Source of the DNA: Neorhizobium galegae
GTDB lineage: Bacteria > Pseudomonadota > Alphaproteobacteria > Rhizobiales > Rhizobiaceae
Direction: 5' to 3'
Length of the DNA stretch: 64,000 nucleotides
Assembly (NCBI RefSeq): GCF_017877135.1
Contig: NZ_JAGIPH010000006.1
Location: 186,001 to 250,000 of the forward strand
Made by a program: the position numbers and the translations under genes. Shown here one piece after another: positions 24,343 through 33,229 of the stretch (positions within the stretch are counted from its first letter, which is position 1; each line of letters begins with the position of its first letter). Under the pieces are notes generated by a model. It was not told the DNA's origin and ran no database searches. It saw only the letters and a list, made by a program, of their open reading frames with translations.

Positions 24343-25305
24343 GTGGCAGACCCGATGATCGATATCGACAATCTGAGCGTCACCTTCAACCGGGGCCGCA
24401 AGCCGGTGAAGGCGGTGAACGGCGTCAGCCTCAAGGTCAAGGCCGGCGAGGTGGTGGCGCTTCTCGGCGAATCCGGTTCGGGGAAAAGCGTCACCATGCG
24501 CTCGCTCCTGCGCCTTCACCCGAAAGGCACGACGATTACCGGCCGCATGCGGGTGGCGGGCCAGGACGTGACGGAGCTATCGGCGCGCCAGATCGCCGAT
24601 TTTCGCGGCGCCGTCACCTCCATGGTGTTCCAGGAACCGCGCCTGGCGCTCGATCCGGTCTACACGCTCGGCCAGCAGATCACCGAAACGATCATGCGCC
24701 ATGAGAGGATTGGCCGTCAGGCGGCGTTCGAACGGGCGCTGAAGCTGTTTGAGAAGGTACGCATTCCCTCGCCGGAACGGCGCCTCAAAACCTATCCGCA
24801 TGAAATGTCCGGCGGCATGCTGCAGCGGGCAATGATTGCCATGGCGCTCGCCTGCAATCCGAAAGTACTTCTGGCCGACGAACCGACCACGGCGCTCGAT
24901 GCGACCGTGCAGATCCAGATCCTGCTTCTGATCCGCGAACTCCAGGCCGAATACGGGCTCTCCGTCATCTTCGTCACACATGATATCGGCGTTGCGGCCG
25001 AAGTCGCCGACCGTATCGCGGTGATGTATGCGGGACGGATCGTCGAAGAGGGGGCCGTGGCCGACATCATCCGCGATCCGAAACACCCCTATACGCAAGG
25101 CCTGCTCGGTGCGCGCGTCGAGCTTGCCGGCGAGCGCGACCGGCTGGTGACCATTCCGGGCGCTCCGCCGGATCTTACCGACATGCCGAAGGGCTGCGCC
25201 TTCGCGCCGCGCTGCGTCCGGGTGATGGATGTCTGTGGAAACACCGTGCCGCCGCTCATCGGCAAGGGAGAGGCAGGCCAGGTGGCCTGCCTGCACTATG
25301 CCTAG
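24343..25305 (+). CDS. Dipeptide-type ABC ATPase (DppD-like)
   Basis: This 320-residue second ATPase has Walker A GESGSGKSV, Q-loop VFQEPRLALDP, signature MSGGMLQRAMI, Walker B VLLADEPTTALDAT, H-loop THDIGVAAEVADR, and the C-terminal cysteine-rich oligopeptide-transporter motif (GCAFAPRC...DVCG...ACLH). The GTG start lies 7 bases behind GAGGAGG. The usual D-then-F order is reversed. It completes a full importer (binding protein, two permeases, two ATPases). Confidence 0.9.
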   Translation: MADPMIDIDNLSVTFNRGRKPVKAVNGVSLKVKAGEVVALLGESGSGKSVTMRSLLRLHPKGTTITGRMRVAGQDVTELSARQIADFRGAVTSMVFQEPRLALDPVYTLGQQITETIMRHERIGRQAAFERALKLFEKVRIPSPERRLKTYPHEMSGGMLQRAMIAMALACNPKVLLADEPTTALDATVQIQILLLIRELQAEYGLSVIFVTHDIGVAAEVADRIAVMYAGRIVEEGAVADIIRDPKHPYTQGLLGARVELAGERDRLVTIPGAPPDLTDMPKGCAFAPRCVRVMDVCGNTVPPLIGKGEAGQVACLHYA

Positions 25306-25368
25306 AGTGGCGCAGAGACGATCGGCAAGACGGATGCAGGCCGTGCGCATCGCGGCGGCTTCTGCCGG

Positions 25369-26028
25369 ATGACTGAGATCGTGCTCATCAATCCCAACAC
25401 GTCCGCCGCCACGACGCAGATGATGACGAGCATCGTGCGCGCCTCTCTTCCGGCCTCTCTGACGCTTCTGCCGAAGACGGCACGCCACGGCGTGCCGATG
25501 ATCGTCAACAGCCGGGAACTGAAGGATTCGGCCGCGGGCGTCGTGGAGCTGGCAATCGAATGTTCCGCCACGGCCCAAGGCTTCCTCGTTGCAGCCTTCG
25601 GCGATCCGGGCGTAAAAGAGCTTCGCGCCATTGTGAATGTTCCGGTCCTCGGGCTCTGCGAGGCGGGCATGCAGGCGGCGGCGGCCGGCGGCCGGCGCTT
25701 TGCCATTGCAACCGTCACGCCCGATCTTGTCGATGATTTTGCCGCAAAGGCCGCGGAACTTGGCCTGTCCGACCGCTATCTCGGCACGCGCCTGACCTCA
25801 GGCGACCCAAGGGGGCTTGCATCCGACCCGCATGTCTTGCAACAGGCTCTGGAACAGGCCGTGCGCCAGTGCTTCGAGCTTGATCGGGCCGACGCGGTCA
25901 TCATCGGGGGAGGGCCGCTCGGGCAGGCGGCCGAAGCGCTGACGGCCCGCTTTGCGCGTCCGGTCATTGCGCCGCTTCGCGCCGCGGCGGAACGGATGGC
26001 AGCGCTTGCTGCTGGTAGGGGCGCCTGA
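25369..26028 (+). CDS. Asp/Glu/hydantoin racemase-fold protein lacking both catalytic cysteines
   Basis: This 219-residue member of the hydantoin/allantoin racemase branch opens with LINPNTSAATTQMM and has FGDPGV and GLCEAGM. In active hydantoin racemases Cys76 (in the CFGDPG context) and Cys181 (in GCAG) do two-base proton transfer. Here the aligned residues are A76 (AAFGDPG) and G181 (IIGGGPLG). The fold is intact, but racemisation by the known mechanism is not expected. It lies 64 bases after the dipeptide ABC operon, so it may bind, isomerise or hydrolyse the imported compound by other residues, or be a decayed paralogue. Confidence 0.8.
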   Translation: MTEIVLINPNTSAATTQMMTSIVRASLPASLTLLPKTARHGVPMIVNSRELKDSAAGVVELAIECSATAQGFLVAAFGDPGVKELRAIVNVPVLGLCEAGMQAAAAGGRRFAIATVTPDLVDDFAAKAAELGLSDRYLGTRLTSGDPRGLASDPHVLQQALEQAVRQCFELDRADAVIIGGGPLGQAAEALTARFARPVIAPLRAAAERMAALAAGRGA

Positions 26029-26079
26029 GGACGGCGGGCACCGAGGCGTGGCCGGCCGGCTGCAGACGGGGAGGGGAAT

Positions 26080-26919
26080 GTGCCTAGGGAGAAATCATTT
26101 CTGACGCGGGTGCGCCAGCTGCTGCCGGAGCTTCATCCGGCCGAGCGGCGGCTTGGTGAACTGATCGCCGATTTTCCAGGCGAGCTTGCGAGCTATTCGG
26201 CGCAGGAGCTGGCAGCCCTTGCGCATGTCTCCAAGGCCACCGTCTCGCGCTTCGTGCAACGGCTGGGCTATGAGAATTACGAGGCCGCGCGCCGCCATGC
26301 GCGGATGGAAGGCCAGACTGGCTCGCGGCTCTTTCTCGACACCGCACAGGATGCCGGCCTGCGCCGATCGGTGAGTGCCCATGCCGCACAGGGTCAGCGC
26401 AATATCGAGGAAACCTTTCGCGCCATCAGCGACGCGCAGGTCGATCTCATTGCGCAGGCGCTACTGAAAGCCCGCAAGGTCTGGGTCATCGGCTTTCGCA
26501 GCAGCCACCCGTTTGCCGCCTATCTGCAATGGCAGCTGACGCAGGTGATCGAAGACATCCGCGCCATTCCGGGAAGCGGTGAAACGATGGGCGAACATCT
26601 GGCAAGCCTGAGGCCCGAGGACGTGGTGATCCTGTTTGGCCTGCGCCGCCGGACCACCAGTTTCGAGCCGCTGGTCGAGCAGATCGTGCGCGCAAAGGCG
26701 ACGCTTCTTTATATCAGCGACGAAGGTGCCCCGTTCGACAAGCGCGCCACCTGGCATCTGTCCTGCTACACGCAGGCGCCGGGACCGCTGTTCAACCACA
26801 CCGCCGTCATGGCGCTCACGCATCTCCTCATCACCCGCTGCATCGAAAAGGCCGGCGCCCAGGGCCGCAGGCGCCTCAGCCGCATCGAATTCCTGAACGA
26901 CAGCCTCGACGAACTCTGA
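26080..26919 (+). CDS. RpiR/MurR-family transcriptional regulator
   Basis: This 279-residue regulator has an N-terminal HTH_6 domain (residues about 5-80: LHPAERRLGELIADFP, SAQELAALAHVSKATVSRFVQRLGY) and a C-terminal SIS domain (about 120-260: KVWVIGFRSSHPFAAYLQW, PEDVVILFGLRRRT). SIS domains usually sense phosphosugars, which suggests that the Dpp-like operon upstream may serve an amino-sugar- or muropeptide-like ligand. It has a GTG start behind GGGGAGGGG. Its stop and that of the convergent gene at 26937 lie in the two arms of one inverted repeat (26916-26921, 26935-26940). Confidence 0.88.
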   Translation: MPREKSFLTRVRQLLPELHPAERRLGELIADFPGELASYSAQELAALAHVSKATVSRFVQRLGYENYEAARRHARMEGQTGSRLFLDTAQDAGLRRSVSAHAAQGQRNIEETFRAISDAQVDLIAQALLKARKVWVIGFRSSHPFAAYLQWQLTQVIEDIRAIPGSGETMGEHLASLRPEDVVILFGLRRRTTSFEPLVEQIVRAKATLLYISDEGAPFDKRATWHLSCYTQAPGPLFNHTAVMALTHLLITRCIEKAGAQGRRRLSRIEFLNDSLDEL

Positions 26920-26940
26920 CGTCCATCGATCCGGCGTCAG
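26916..26940. terminator. Small inverted repeat joining two convergent stop codons
   Basis: CTGACG (26916-26921) and CGTCAG (26935-26940) pair. Each arm contains the stop codon of one of the convergent genes (rpiR-like and flavin-split-barrel). It is too short and lacks a U-tract for a confident terminator; it is listed because nothing else separates the two transcripts. Confidence 0.3.
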
Positions 26941-27569
26941 CTTCCGTCATGAACCTGTTCCCCCAGCCGTGCACGCAAGGCCGCATTGTCTGCTTCCAGT
27001 TCCGCCAGACGCTGGCGAAGCGGAACGATCGCGCGCTCGACCTCATCCTCAGTGTAGCGTGGGGTGATGTGCTGCGGGCAATTCCAGTCGAACGCTTCGA
27101 GCCGAAGCTTGAAGATGCGCTCTGCCCGGCCTTTGTAGGTCTCGTCGGATACGAGATCCGTCAGCGCCTCGTCGGCATCGAGTGTCAGTCGCTCGACATG
27201 CGCATAGATCTTGAGCCGGGCGCGGCGGGGATAGTCCATCAGAAACAGGCATGCCCGGTCATTGGCCGAAAAATTGCCGGCACTGATATACTGACGGTTG
27301 CCGCGGTAATCGGCAAAGGCGAGGGTTTGCTTATCGACCACCTTGAGGAAGCCGGCCTTTCCTCCGCGGTGTTGCACATAGGGCCAGCCGGTTTCGGAGA
27401 CGGACGCCATGTAGAAACTGTCCCGCGACGCGATGAAGGCCACCTCGGCATCCGTCAGCGCGTCGGAGGGGCGGTCATGCGGGCCCAGCCAGATTTGCTC
27501 GACCCCCATCTCCGCCTGCGCGGCCCTGACGCTCGGTGTCACGGCGACCTCGAGAAAATGATAAGGCAT
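26937..27569 (-). CDS. Pyridoxamine-5'-phosphate-oxidase-like flavin split-barrel protein
   Basis: This 210-residue protein has the PNPOx-like split barrel in residues about 40-150. Visible blocks are DAEVAFIASRDSFYMASVSETGWPYVQHRGG, LAFADYRGNRQYISAGNF and DRACLFLMDYPRRARLKI (given as separate motifs). A C-terminal tail with CPQHITPRYT is followed by a leucine-rich coiled coil (LRQRLAELEADNAALRARL). It probably binds FMN or F420 and reduces a small molecule, or acts in stress tolerance. ATG 27569 is preceded by GGAG; the longer reading is unsupported. It may be cotranscribed with the hydrolase gene upstream. Confidence 0.8.
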   Translation of the reverse strand: MPYHFLEVAVTPSVRAAQAEMGVEQIWLGPHDRPSDALTDAEVAFIASRDSFYMASVSETGWPYVQHRGGKAGFLKVVDKQTLAFADYRGNRQYISAGNFSANDRACLFLMDYPRRARLKIYAHVERLTLDADEALTDLVSDETYKGRAERIFKLRLEAFDWNCPQHITPRYTEDEVERAIVPLRQRLAELEADNAALRARLGEQVHDGS

Positions 27570-27679
27570 GTCCGATCTCCCTTGCCGGCGGCTTGCATCA
27601 CAGTGCAATGCAAGCCCGGCCCCGTCCAGTCCGCTTTGCACGCGCTGGCTAAAACATCCGTGGCGGTCGAAGGCAGGTC

Positions 27680-28666
27680 CTATTCCTGAAGCGCCCAGTC
27701 CGCGACCTGCCAGCGCAGGTCTCCCCGGTCCTTGATGACGCGCCCGAGCCCTGGGAAAGGCATGTGCGTGGCGGCAATCAGCGCACCTTCGGAGGCAGCG
27801 CGAGGGAAGAAGCGGTCACGCATCGCCTTGGCGGCAGCCGGATCCTGTTCGAAGAGGAAGAACACGTCGGTCGCGCCGGGATGGACGACCGGGAAGATCA
27901 TGTCCGACACCATGATCAGGCTCTGCCCGCCATCCTCGACACGCACGCCGATATGGCCCGGCGTATGGCCGGTGAGGTCGACGATCGATACGCCACGGAT
28001 GATCTCGCGCTCGCCGTCGATTGCCTGCAGCCGCGGATAAAGCCGCACCACGTCTTCCGCCATCTTGAAACTGGTCTGCAGATAATCGGGGGCGCCACTG
28101 CGCTTGGCCGGATCGGTCCAGTGCTTCACGTCCCGGCGATCGATGTAGAGCTCCGCCTTGGGATAGATGGTCTTGCCGCCGAGGATCAGGCCACCCATGT
28201 GGTCCTGATGCAGGTGGGTGACGATGACGGCATCGATCTTGTCCGGCGTGAGGCCGAGGCTTTGCAGTGCCTGTGGCAACTTTCCGGTCTGTCCGATCGA
28301 GCCCGCAGCACCGGCATCGATCAGGATCCGGCGTTCCCCATCCTCGACGAGATACTGGTTGAAGAGGAACCGCACGCCGCTCTTGCGGGCGGTAAACTGC
28401 GCGGTGGCGGCCTTTTCCACCTCGGCCGGGCTGCGCCCCGGAAAGTAGTCGTAGGGCATATCGGCATAGCCGTCCGTCAAGGCCGTCACGGTGAAGCGGC
28501 CAATGCGGATCTGCGCAAGCGGCGTGATCCCGGCCGGCGCGACGGCGGCCGGCTGCACCGCAGCTGTTGCAGGGATCGCTGAGGTGAGCGCCGTTGTGAA
28601 AAGGCCGCCTCCGAGGAGGCCAAGCGGCAGGGCGCCGGTAAAGGCACGACGTGAAAGTTGCGGCAT
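27680..28666 (-). CDS. Tat-exported metallo-beta-lactamase-fold hydrolase
   Basis: This 328-residue MBL-fold enzyme has a twin-arginine signal (SRRAFTGALPLGLLGG, residues 5-20; cleavage near PATAAV), so it is folded with metals in the cytoplasm and exported. The zinc motif is THLHQDHMGG (H151, H153, D155, H156), with later ligands in GHTPGHIGV and SDMIFP and a final histidine in AATHMPFPG. Quorum-quenching lactonases, methyl-parathion hydrolase and other MBL hydrolases share this layout. It is divergent from the PAS kinase/regulator pair at 28942-31453, which may control it. Substrate unknown. Confidence 0.85.
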   Translation of the reverse strand: MPQLSRRAFTGALPLGLLGGGLFTTALTSAIPATAAVQPAAVAPAGITPLAQIRIGRFTVTALTDGYADMPYDYFPGRSPAEVEKAATAQFTARKSGVRFLFNQYLVEDGERRILIDAGAAGSIGQTGKLPQALQSLGLTPDKIDAVIVTHLHQDHMGGLILGGKTIYPKAELYIDRRDVKHWTDPAKRSGAPDYLQTSFKMAEDVVRLYPRLQAIDGEREIIRGVSIVDLTGHTPGHIGVRVEDGGQSLIMVSDMIFPVVHPGATDVFFLFEQDPAAAKAMRDRFFPRAASEGALIAATHMPFPGLGRVIKDRGDLRWQVADWALQE

Positions 28667-28825
28667 GATCGTTTCCTCCCGATGGGTCGATGATGAGGGT
28701 GCTGGTGAACGTATCGGCCGGGTCCGGAGCGTCTTCAGGGCCACCCCGGCACTCAACCCCTGGCTTCATCATCATGGGTAAGGCGGTTTGCGCTTGCGCT
28801 CAATTGCGATCTAGGTGCCGCCGAT

Positions 28826-28862
28826 CTAGACGAAGGAACTGCTCGAATAGACCTTCGTCTAG
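28826..28862. promoter_or_regulatory. Palindromic regulator site between the MBL gene and the sensor kinase
   Basis: The perfect 11-bp arms CTAGACGAAGG (28826-28836) and CCTTCGTCTAG (28852-28862) are separated by 15 bases. The right arm is itself part of a compact dyad TAGAC-CTTC-GTCTA (28848-28861), and GATCTAG recurs just to the left (28808, 28824). The site is 80 bases before the kinase start and 160 bases before the divergent hydrolase start. It fits a two-site target for the FixJ/LuxR-type regulator encoded at 30833. Confidence 0.6.
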
Positions 28863-28941
28863 CAATCTTGGCTAACGCCCGGCCACGAAAAGGCGTAATT
28901 CTAGGACCTGTTTCGCAGGCAGGGAGCGGAGGCGGATCGAC

Positions 28942-30840
28942 TTGGAACAGCAGCGAAATTCCGACGCCATCATCGACCTCATCCCGGCCATGGCATGGTC
29001 CACAACGTCCGATGGAATGCTCGATTTCGCCAACCAGCACTTTCTGGACTATATCGGCCTTTCCCTCTGCGACATTGCCGGCGAAAACTTCTACCGTCTC
29101 TTCCATCCGGACGACGTGGAGTATCTGGGGTGCGAATGGCGGATCATCATGGCCTCCAAGACGGGACGGGAGGTCGACGGCAGGATCAGGCGCGCCGATG
29201 GCGAGTATCGCTGGTGCACCCTGCGGCAAAAGCCGCAGATGGATGAGGCGGGCAATGTGCTCAAATGGTACGGGATCGTCCTCGACATCGAAGACCGCAA
29301 GCAGGCCGAGCAGGCGCTCAGGAAGACGAAGTCGGCTCTTGCGGCAAGCGAGGAAAATATAAGGCTCATCATCAATTCGCTTCCCGTGCTCGTCTGGTCG
29401 GCGCGCCCCGATGGAGCCGCGGATTTCGTCAACCAGAGCTGGCTCGATTATGTCGGCCTGCCTGCCGAGCGGATCCTCGAATGGGGCTTTCTGGACCTGT
29501 ATCATCCCGACGACATTCCGGAGATGGTCGAGACCTGGAAGCGCGATCTCGAACACTCCGACCATACCCAGCTGAAGGGCCGCATTCGCGGGGCGGATGG
29601 ACACTATCGCTGGTTCTACTTTTCCGGTCGCAAGCTCACCGACGCCCATGGCGTCGTCCGCTGGTTCGGCTGCAATATCGATATCGAAAACCTGCAGCGG
29701 GCCGAAAACCGGCTGCGGGCGAGCGAAGCAGAACTTAGAGACAGCGAGCAGAAACTGAACCTCATCATCAACACGATCCCTGCGATGGCCTGGTCCTGCA
29801 CCCCCGACGGGCAGCTGGAATACTGGAACAAGAACCTGATCGACTTCGTCGGCCTCAAGATGGAAGACATCGAAGGGTTTGGCTTTTACCGGGTATTTCA
29901 TCCCGACGACGTCGAGCGAATGCGCGTGACCTGGGAGGAGATCGTCATCACCAAACGGCCGAATCCGGTGGATGCCCGGATCAGACGGCACGATGGCGAA
30001 TACCGATGGTTCAATCTCCAGCAAAGCCCGCTTCTGGACGCAGACGGCAATGTCGTTCGCTGGTATGGCGTTGTTGTCGATATCGAGGATCGCAAACGCG
30101 CCGAGGAATCCCTGCGCCAGAGCCGCAGCCAGCTGGCGCAGGTGACGCGTATGACGACCATCGGCGAGCTTGCGGTCTCCATCGCGCATGAGATCAACCA
30201 GCCTCTCATGGCCATCGTGACCAATGCCGGAACATGCCTGCGCTGGCTGAAGGACGGCAATCTCGACCTGGAGCAGGCCCGTCTGGCGGCCGAACGCATC
30301 GTGCAGGACGGCCACCGCGCCGGCGACATCGTCTCCAGCATTCGCGCCATGGCCCAGAGATCGCCGCTGCGGATGGAGAGGACCGATGTCAAAAAGGCGC
30401 TTCGCGACGTGCTCTTTCTTCTCCAGGCAGAGATGCAGACGCGTGGCGTCCAGGTCGTCACCGACCTGACGCCGGAACCGGTCGAGGTTCTGGGGGATCG
30501 CACGCAGCTCCAGCAGGTTCTTCTCAATCTCATCATGAACAGCGCCGAGGCGAGCGGGCATGATGCGCAGGCGATCATCACCGTCCGCTGCGCGTATGGT
30601 CCCACCGGCGACATCGAGATCAGCGTATCCGATATGGGGCACGGGATCCCGGCCGAACAGGCCGACCGGGTCTTTGAGCCCTTCTACACGACGAAATCGG
30701 ATGGAATGGGCATGGGCCTTTCCATCTGCCGCTCCATCGTCGAAGCGCATGGCGGCCGTATCTGGGTTGCGGCCAACCAGCCTTGCGGAACCTCGATCCA
30801 TTTCACCCTCTCGACCTTGAAGGACATGGCCGTTGATTGA
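28942..30840 (+). CDS. Triple-PAS sensor histidine kinase
   Basis: This 632-residue soluble kinase has no transmembrane segment and three tandem PAS_3-type domains (about 1-130, 140-260 and 270-400). Each shows the same HPDDV/I...W...RIR..DG.YRW framework, so they arose by duplication. The HisKA domain carries H416 in SIAHEINQPL, and the HATPase region has the N-box LLNLIMNSAEA, DMGHGIPAEQADRVFEPFYTT and MGLSICRSIVEAHGG. This FixL/NodV-like kinase senses an intracellular cue by PAS domains (ligand unknown). It uses a TTG start behind GGAGGCGGA. It overlaps the response-regulator gene by 8 bases. Confidence 0.9.
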   Translation: MEQQRNSDAIIDLIPAMAWSTTSDGMLDFANQHFLDYIGLSLCDIAGENFYRLFHPDDVEYLGCEWRIIMASKTGREVDGRIRRADGEYRWCTLRQKPQMDEAGNVLKWYGIVLDIEDRKQAEQALRKTKSALAASEENIRLIINSLPVLVWSARPDGAADFVNQSWLDYVGLPAERILEWGFLDLYHPDDIPEMVETWKRDLEHSDHTQLKGRIRGADGHYRWFYFSGRKLTDAHGVVRWFGCNIDIENLQRAENRLRASEAELRDSEQKLNLIINTIPAMAWSCTPDGQLEYWNKNLIDFVGLKMEDIEGFGFYRVFHPDDVERMRVTWEEIVITKRPNPVDARIRRHDGEYRWFNLQQSPLLDADGNVVRWYGVVVDIEDRKRAEESLRQSRSQLAQVTRMTTIGELAVSIAHEINQPLMAIVTNAGTCLRWLKDGNLDLEQARLAAERIVQDGHRAGDIVSSIRAMAQRSPLRMERTDVKKALRDVLFLLQAEMQTRGVQVVTDLTPEPVEVLGDRTQLQQVLLNLIMNSAEASGHDAQAIITVRCAYGPTGDIEISVSDMGHGIPAEQADRVFEPFYTTKSDGMGMGLSICRSIVEAHGGRIWVAANQPCGTSIHFTLSTLKDMAVD

Positions 30841-31453
30841 TGACAGGAAGAACAGGCGGCCGACGGTGATCGTCATCGATGACGATCAAAGCGTGCGCGA
30901 GGCGCTGAAAGGATTGTTCGAATCGGTGGGGTTGAGCGCCGAGACCCATGGCTCGGTCAAAGAGTTCATCGCCGCGGACGATCCGGAAAAGGCCGGATGC
31001 ATCGTTCTCGACATCCGGCTGCCGGGCCAGAGCGGGCTGGAATTCCAGGAAGTGCTGGCCAGAAGCAACAGCCCAAGGTCCGTCGTGCTGATCAGCGCGC
31101 ATGTCGATGTTCCGATGGCCGTGCGGGCCATGAAGGCCGGCGCTATTGATGTCCTGAGCAAGCCGGTGCGGGAACAGGACCTTTTGGAAGCCGTCAACCG
31201 GGCGATCGCAAGCGATGCGGCGCGCCGGGAGGAACGAACCGCCAAGGGCCTCACCCAATCGCGCTATCTGACGTTGACGGAGCGCGAACGGCAGATCATG
31301 GCCCTGGTGATCGCCGGCAAACTGAACAAGCAGATCGCCGCAGAACTTCATCTTGCCGAGCCGACGGTGAAGCTCCACCGCGGCCACATGATGCGAAAGA
31401 TGAAGGCCACATCGGTTGCCCAGTTGGTCAAGATCGCCGAGGGTCTGCTGTGA
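30833..31453 (+). CDS. FixJ/LuxR-family response regulator
   Basis: This 206-residue regulator has an N-terminal receiver domain with the acidic pocket VIDDD (about 15-18), phosphoacceptor D60 in VLDIRLPG and the conserved lysine in LSKPVREQDL. The C-terminal LuxR/GerE helix-turn-helix (LTERERQIMALVIAG, NKQIAAELHLAEPTVKLHRG) ends near residue 205. It uses a TTG start (30833) overlapping the kinase stop, with GAAGGA upstream. It forms a two-component pair with the triple-PAS kinase and probably binds the palindromes at 28826-28862. Confidence 0.9.
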   Translation: MIDDRKNRRPTVIVIDDDQSVREALKGLFESVGLSAETHGSVKEFIAADDPEKAGCIVLDIRLPGQSGLEFQEVLARSNSPRSVVLISAHVDVPMAVRAMKAGAIDVLSKPVREQDLLEAVNRAIASDAARREERTAKGLTQSRYLTLTERERQIMALVIAGKLNKQIAAELHLAEPTVKLHRGHMMRKMKATSVAQLVKIAEGLL

Positions 31454-31607
31454 TCCCCGGGGGCACCCGAGACCCTGCGCCGGGATAAATCCTTGCCCCA
31501 ACGGGCGATCCGCCGCCGCACCTGACTGCCCTCGCCAGTTAAGCTTCGGTAAAGCGTGGTTTCCTATCGTTCTGGCCAATGACAACTGCCAGCGCTAGAA
31601 AGGCCCG

Positions 31608-31892
31608 ATGCAGAGCCCGAACGGACCCGAAATGCAGGAAGAGCAGATGCCCGCGCCGCGCCGGCGCGTCCTCAAGGGGGTTCGGCTGGCCTTCAATGCA
31701 GGGCGCAGCACGATGAATGGCCTGCTGCGGGACATTTCGCAGACAGGGGCGCGGGTGAGCGTGGAGAACTCGCTCAACGTGCCCGATACGCTCACCTTGC
31801 TGTTTGGCGATGGCACGCGGCGCGAGTGCCGGGTGGCGCGCCGGGAGCTGACGGAACTCGGGCTGCATTTTCTCGACCAGCCCGGTCCTTAA
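31608..31892 (+). CDS. PilZ-domain protein
   Basis: This 94-residue protein is almost entirely one PilZ domain. A basic N-terminal stretch PRRRVLKG stands in for the RxxxR arm of the c-di-GMP switch, and DISQTGARV matches the [DN]xSxxG motif. The strand ending ELGLHFLDQ closes the barrel. It probably senses cyclic di-GMP and acts on motility or polysaccharide export, but arginine spacing is not perfectly canonical, so binding needs testing. It is monocistronic between the two-component genes and the alcohol dehydrogenase. Confidence 0.75.
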   Translation: MQSPNGPEMQEEQMPAPRRRVLKGVRLAFNAGRSTMNGLLRDISQTGARVSVENSLNVPDTLTLLFGDGTRRECRVARRELTELGLHFLDQPGP

Positions 31893-32058
31893 GATTTCTT
31901 GTCAGCTGCGGCGCCAGACGGTGCTGTCTGCACGCAGATGCGGCGCGCGCCATGACCGTTCCCGCGCACGTCCGAAAAAATCCCGCGCCATCTTTCTCGG
32001 AACAATCCCTCCTGCCCCCTGTTCGATCCACTCCCGAGATCAACAAGGAGCCGCCCCC

Positions 32059-33228
32059 ATGAAAGCACTCACCTGGCATGGAAAACACGATATCCGCTGC
32101 GAAAGCGTCGATGATCCCAAGATCCTCGATGGTCGCGATGCCATCATCAAGGTGACGGCCTGCGCCATCTGCGGCTCGGACCTGCATCTGTATGACGGCG
32201 TCATGCCCGAGATGCATAAATGCGACGTGATGGGCCATGAAACCATGGGCGAAGTGGTGGAAGTGGGGGCAGACAACAAGGCGCTGAAGGTTGGCGACAG
32301 GGTGGTCGTGCCCTTTACCATTTCCTGCGGCGAATGCTTCTTCTGCAAGCGCGGCTTCTTTTCCGGCTGCGAGCGCTCGAACCCGGACCGTGACAAGGTC
32401 TCCAAGCTCTGGGGCAATTCGCCGGCAGGCCTGTTCGGCTATTCGCACCTGCTCGGCGGCTATGCCGGCGGCCAGGCGGAGTATCTGCGCGTGCCCTATG
32501 CCGATGTCGGGCCGATCAAGGTGCCGGAGGGCCTTTCAGACGAACAGGTTCTGTTTCTCTCCGACATCTTTCCGACCGGCTACATGGCGGCTGACTTCTG
32601 CAACATCCAGCCGGGCGACACGATTGCCATCTGGGGCTGCGGGCCGGTCGGACAGATGGCGATCAAATCCGCCTTCATGCTGGGGGCCGAGCGGGTGATT
32701 GCCATCGATACCGTGCCGGAACGGCTCACCATGGCGCAGGCCTCCGGCGCCCAGACACTCGATTTCCTCGAAGACGACATCTATGAAGAGATCATGGAGC
32801 TCACCGGCGGGCGTGGCGCCGATGCCTGTATCGATGCGGTCGGCACGGAAGCGGATGCATCGGCGAGCTGGGATAGCCGCTGGGACCGCATCAAGGTGGC
32901 CGCCTTCATGGGCACGGATCGTCCGCATGTGCTGCGCCAGGCGGTGCATTGCTGCCGCAATTTCGGCACCGTCTCGATCGTCGGCGTCTATGGCGGCTTT
33001 GTCGACAAGATGCCGATGGGCTCGGCCATCAACCGCGGCCTCACCTTCCGCATGGCCCAGACGCCGGTGCAGCGCTACCTGCCGGAGCTTATGCAGCGCA
33101 TCGTGGAAGGCCAGATCGATCCTTCCTTCGTCATCACCCACCGCGGAACGCTGGAAGACGGCCCGGACCTCTACAAGACGTTCCGCGACAAGAAGGACGG
33201 CTGCATCAAGGTGGTGCTGAAGCCGTAA
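32059..33228 (+). CDS. Zinc-dependent alcohol dehydrogenase (MDR family)
   Basis: This 389-residue cytoplasmic oxidoreductase has catalytic zinc ligands C38, H60 and E61 ([19 protein letters not shown]) and structural zinc cysteines C90, C93, C96 and C104 ([16 protein letters not shown]). The NAD-binding motif is GCGPVGQMA. The insertion around [16 protein letters not shown] and the [13 protein letters not shown] segment place it in the glutathione-independent formaldehyde-dehydrogenase-like/threonine-dehydrogenase-like branch common in rhizobia. The ATG at 32059 follows AAGGAG. Immediately downstream is the SDR pseudogene that probably once formed an operon with it. Confidence 0.88.
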   Translation: MKALTWHGKHDIRCESVDDPKILDGRDAIIKVTACAICGSDLHLYDGVMPEMHKCDVMGHETMGEVVEVGADNKALKVGDRVVVPFTISCGECFFCKRGFFSGCERSNPDRDKVSKLWGNSPAGLFGYSHLLGGYAGGQAEYLRVPYADVGPIKVPEGLSDEQVLFLSDIFPTGYMAADFCNIQPGDTIAIWGCGPVGQMAIKSAFMLGAERVIAIDTVPERLTMAQASGAQTLDFLEDDIYEEIMELTGGRGADACIDAVGTEADASASWDSRWDRIKVAAFMGTDRPHVLRQAVHCCRNFGTVSIVGVYGGFVDKMPMGSAINRGLTFRMAQTPVQRYLPELMQRIVEGQIDPSFVITHRGTLEDGPDLYKTFRDKKDGCIKVVLKP

Positions 33229-33229
33229 G

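Noticed and set aside
27680..28666. Naming the MBL-fold enzyme an acyl-homoserine lactonase
   Set aside because: Motifs are shared by many MBL hydrolases, the protein is Tat-exported and no quorum-sensing genes are nearby.
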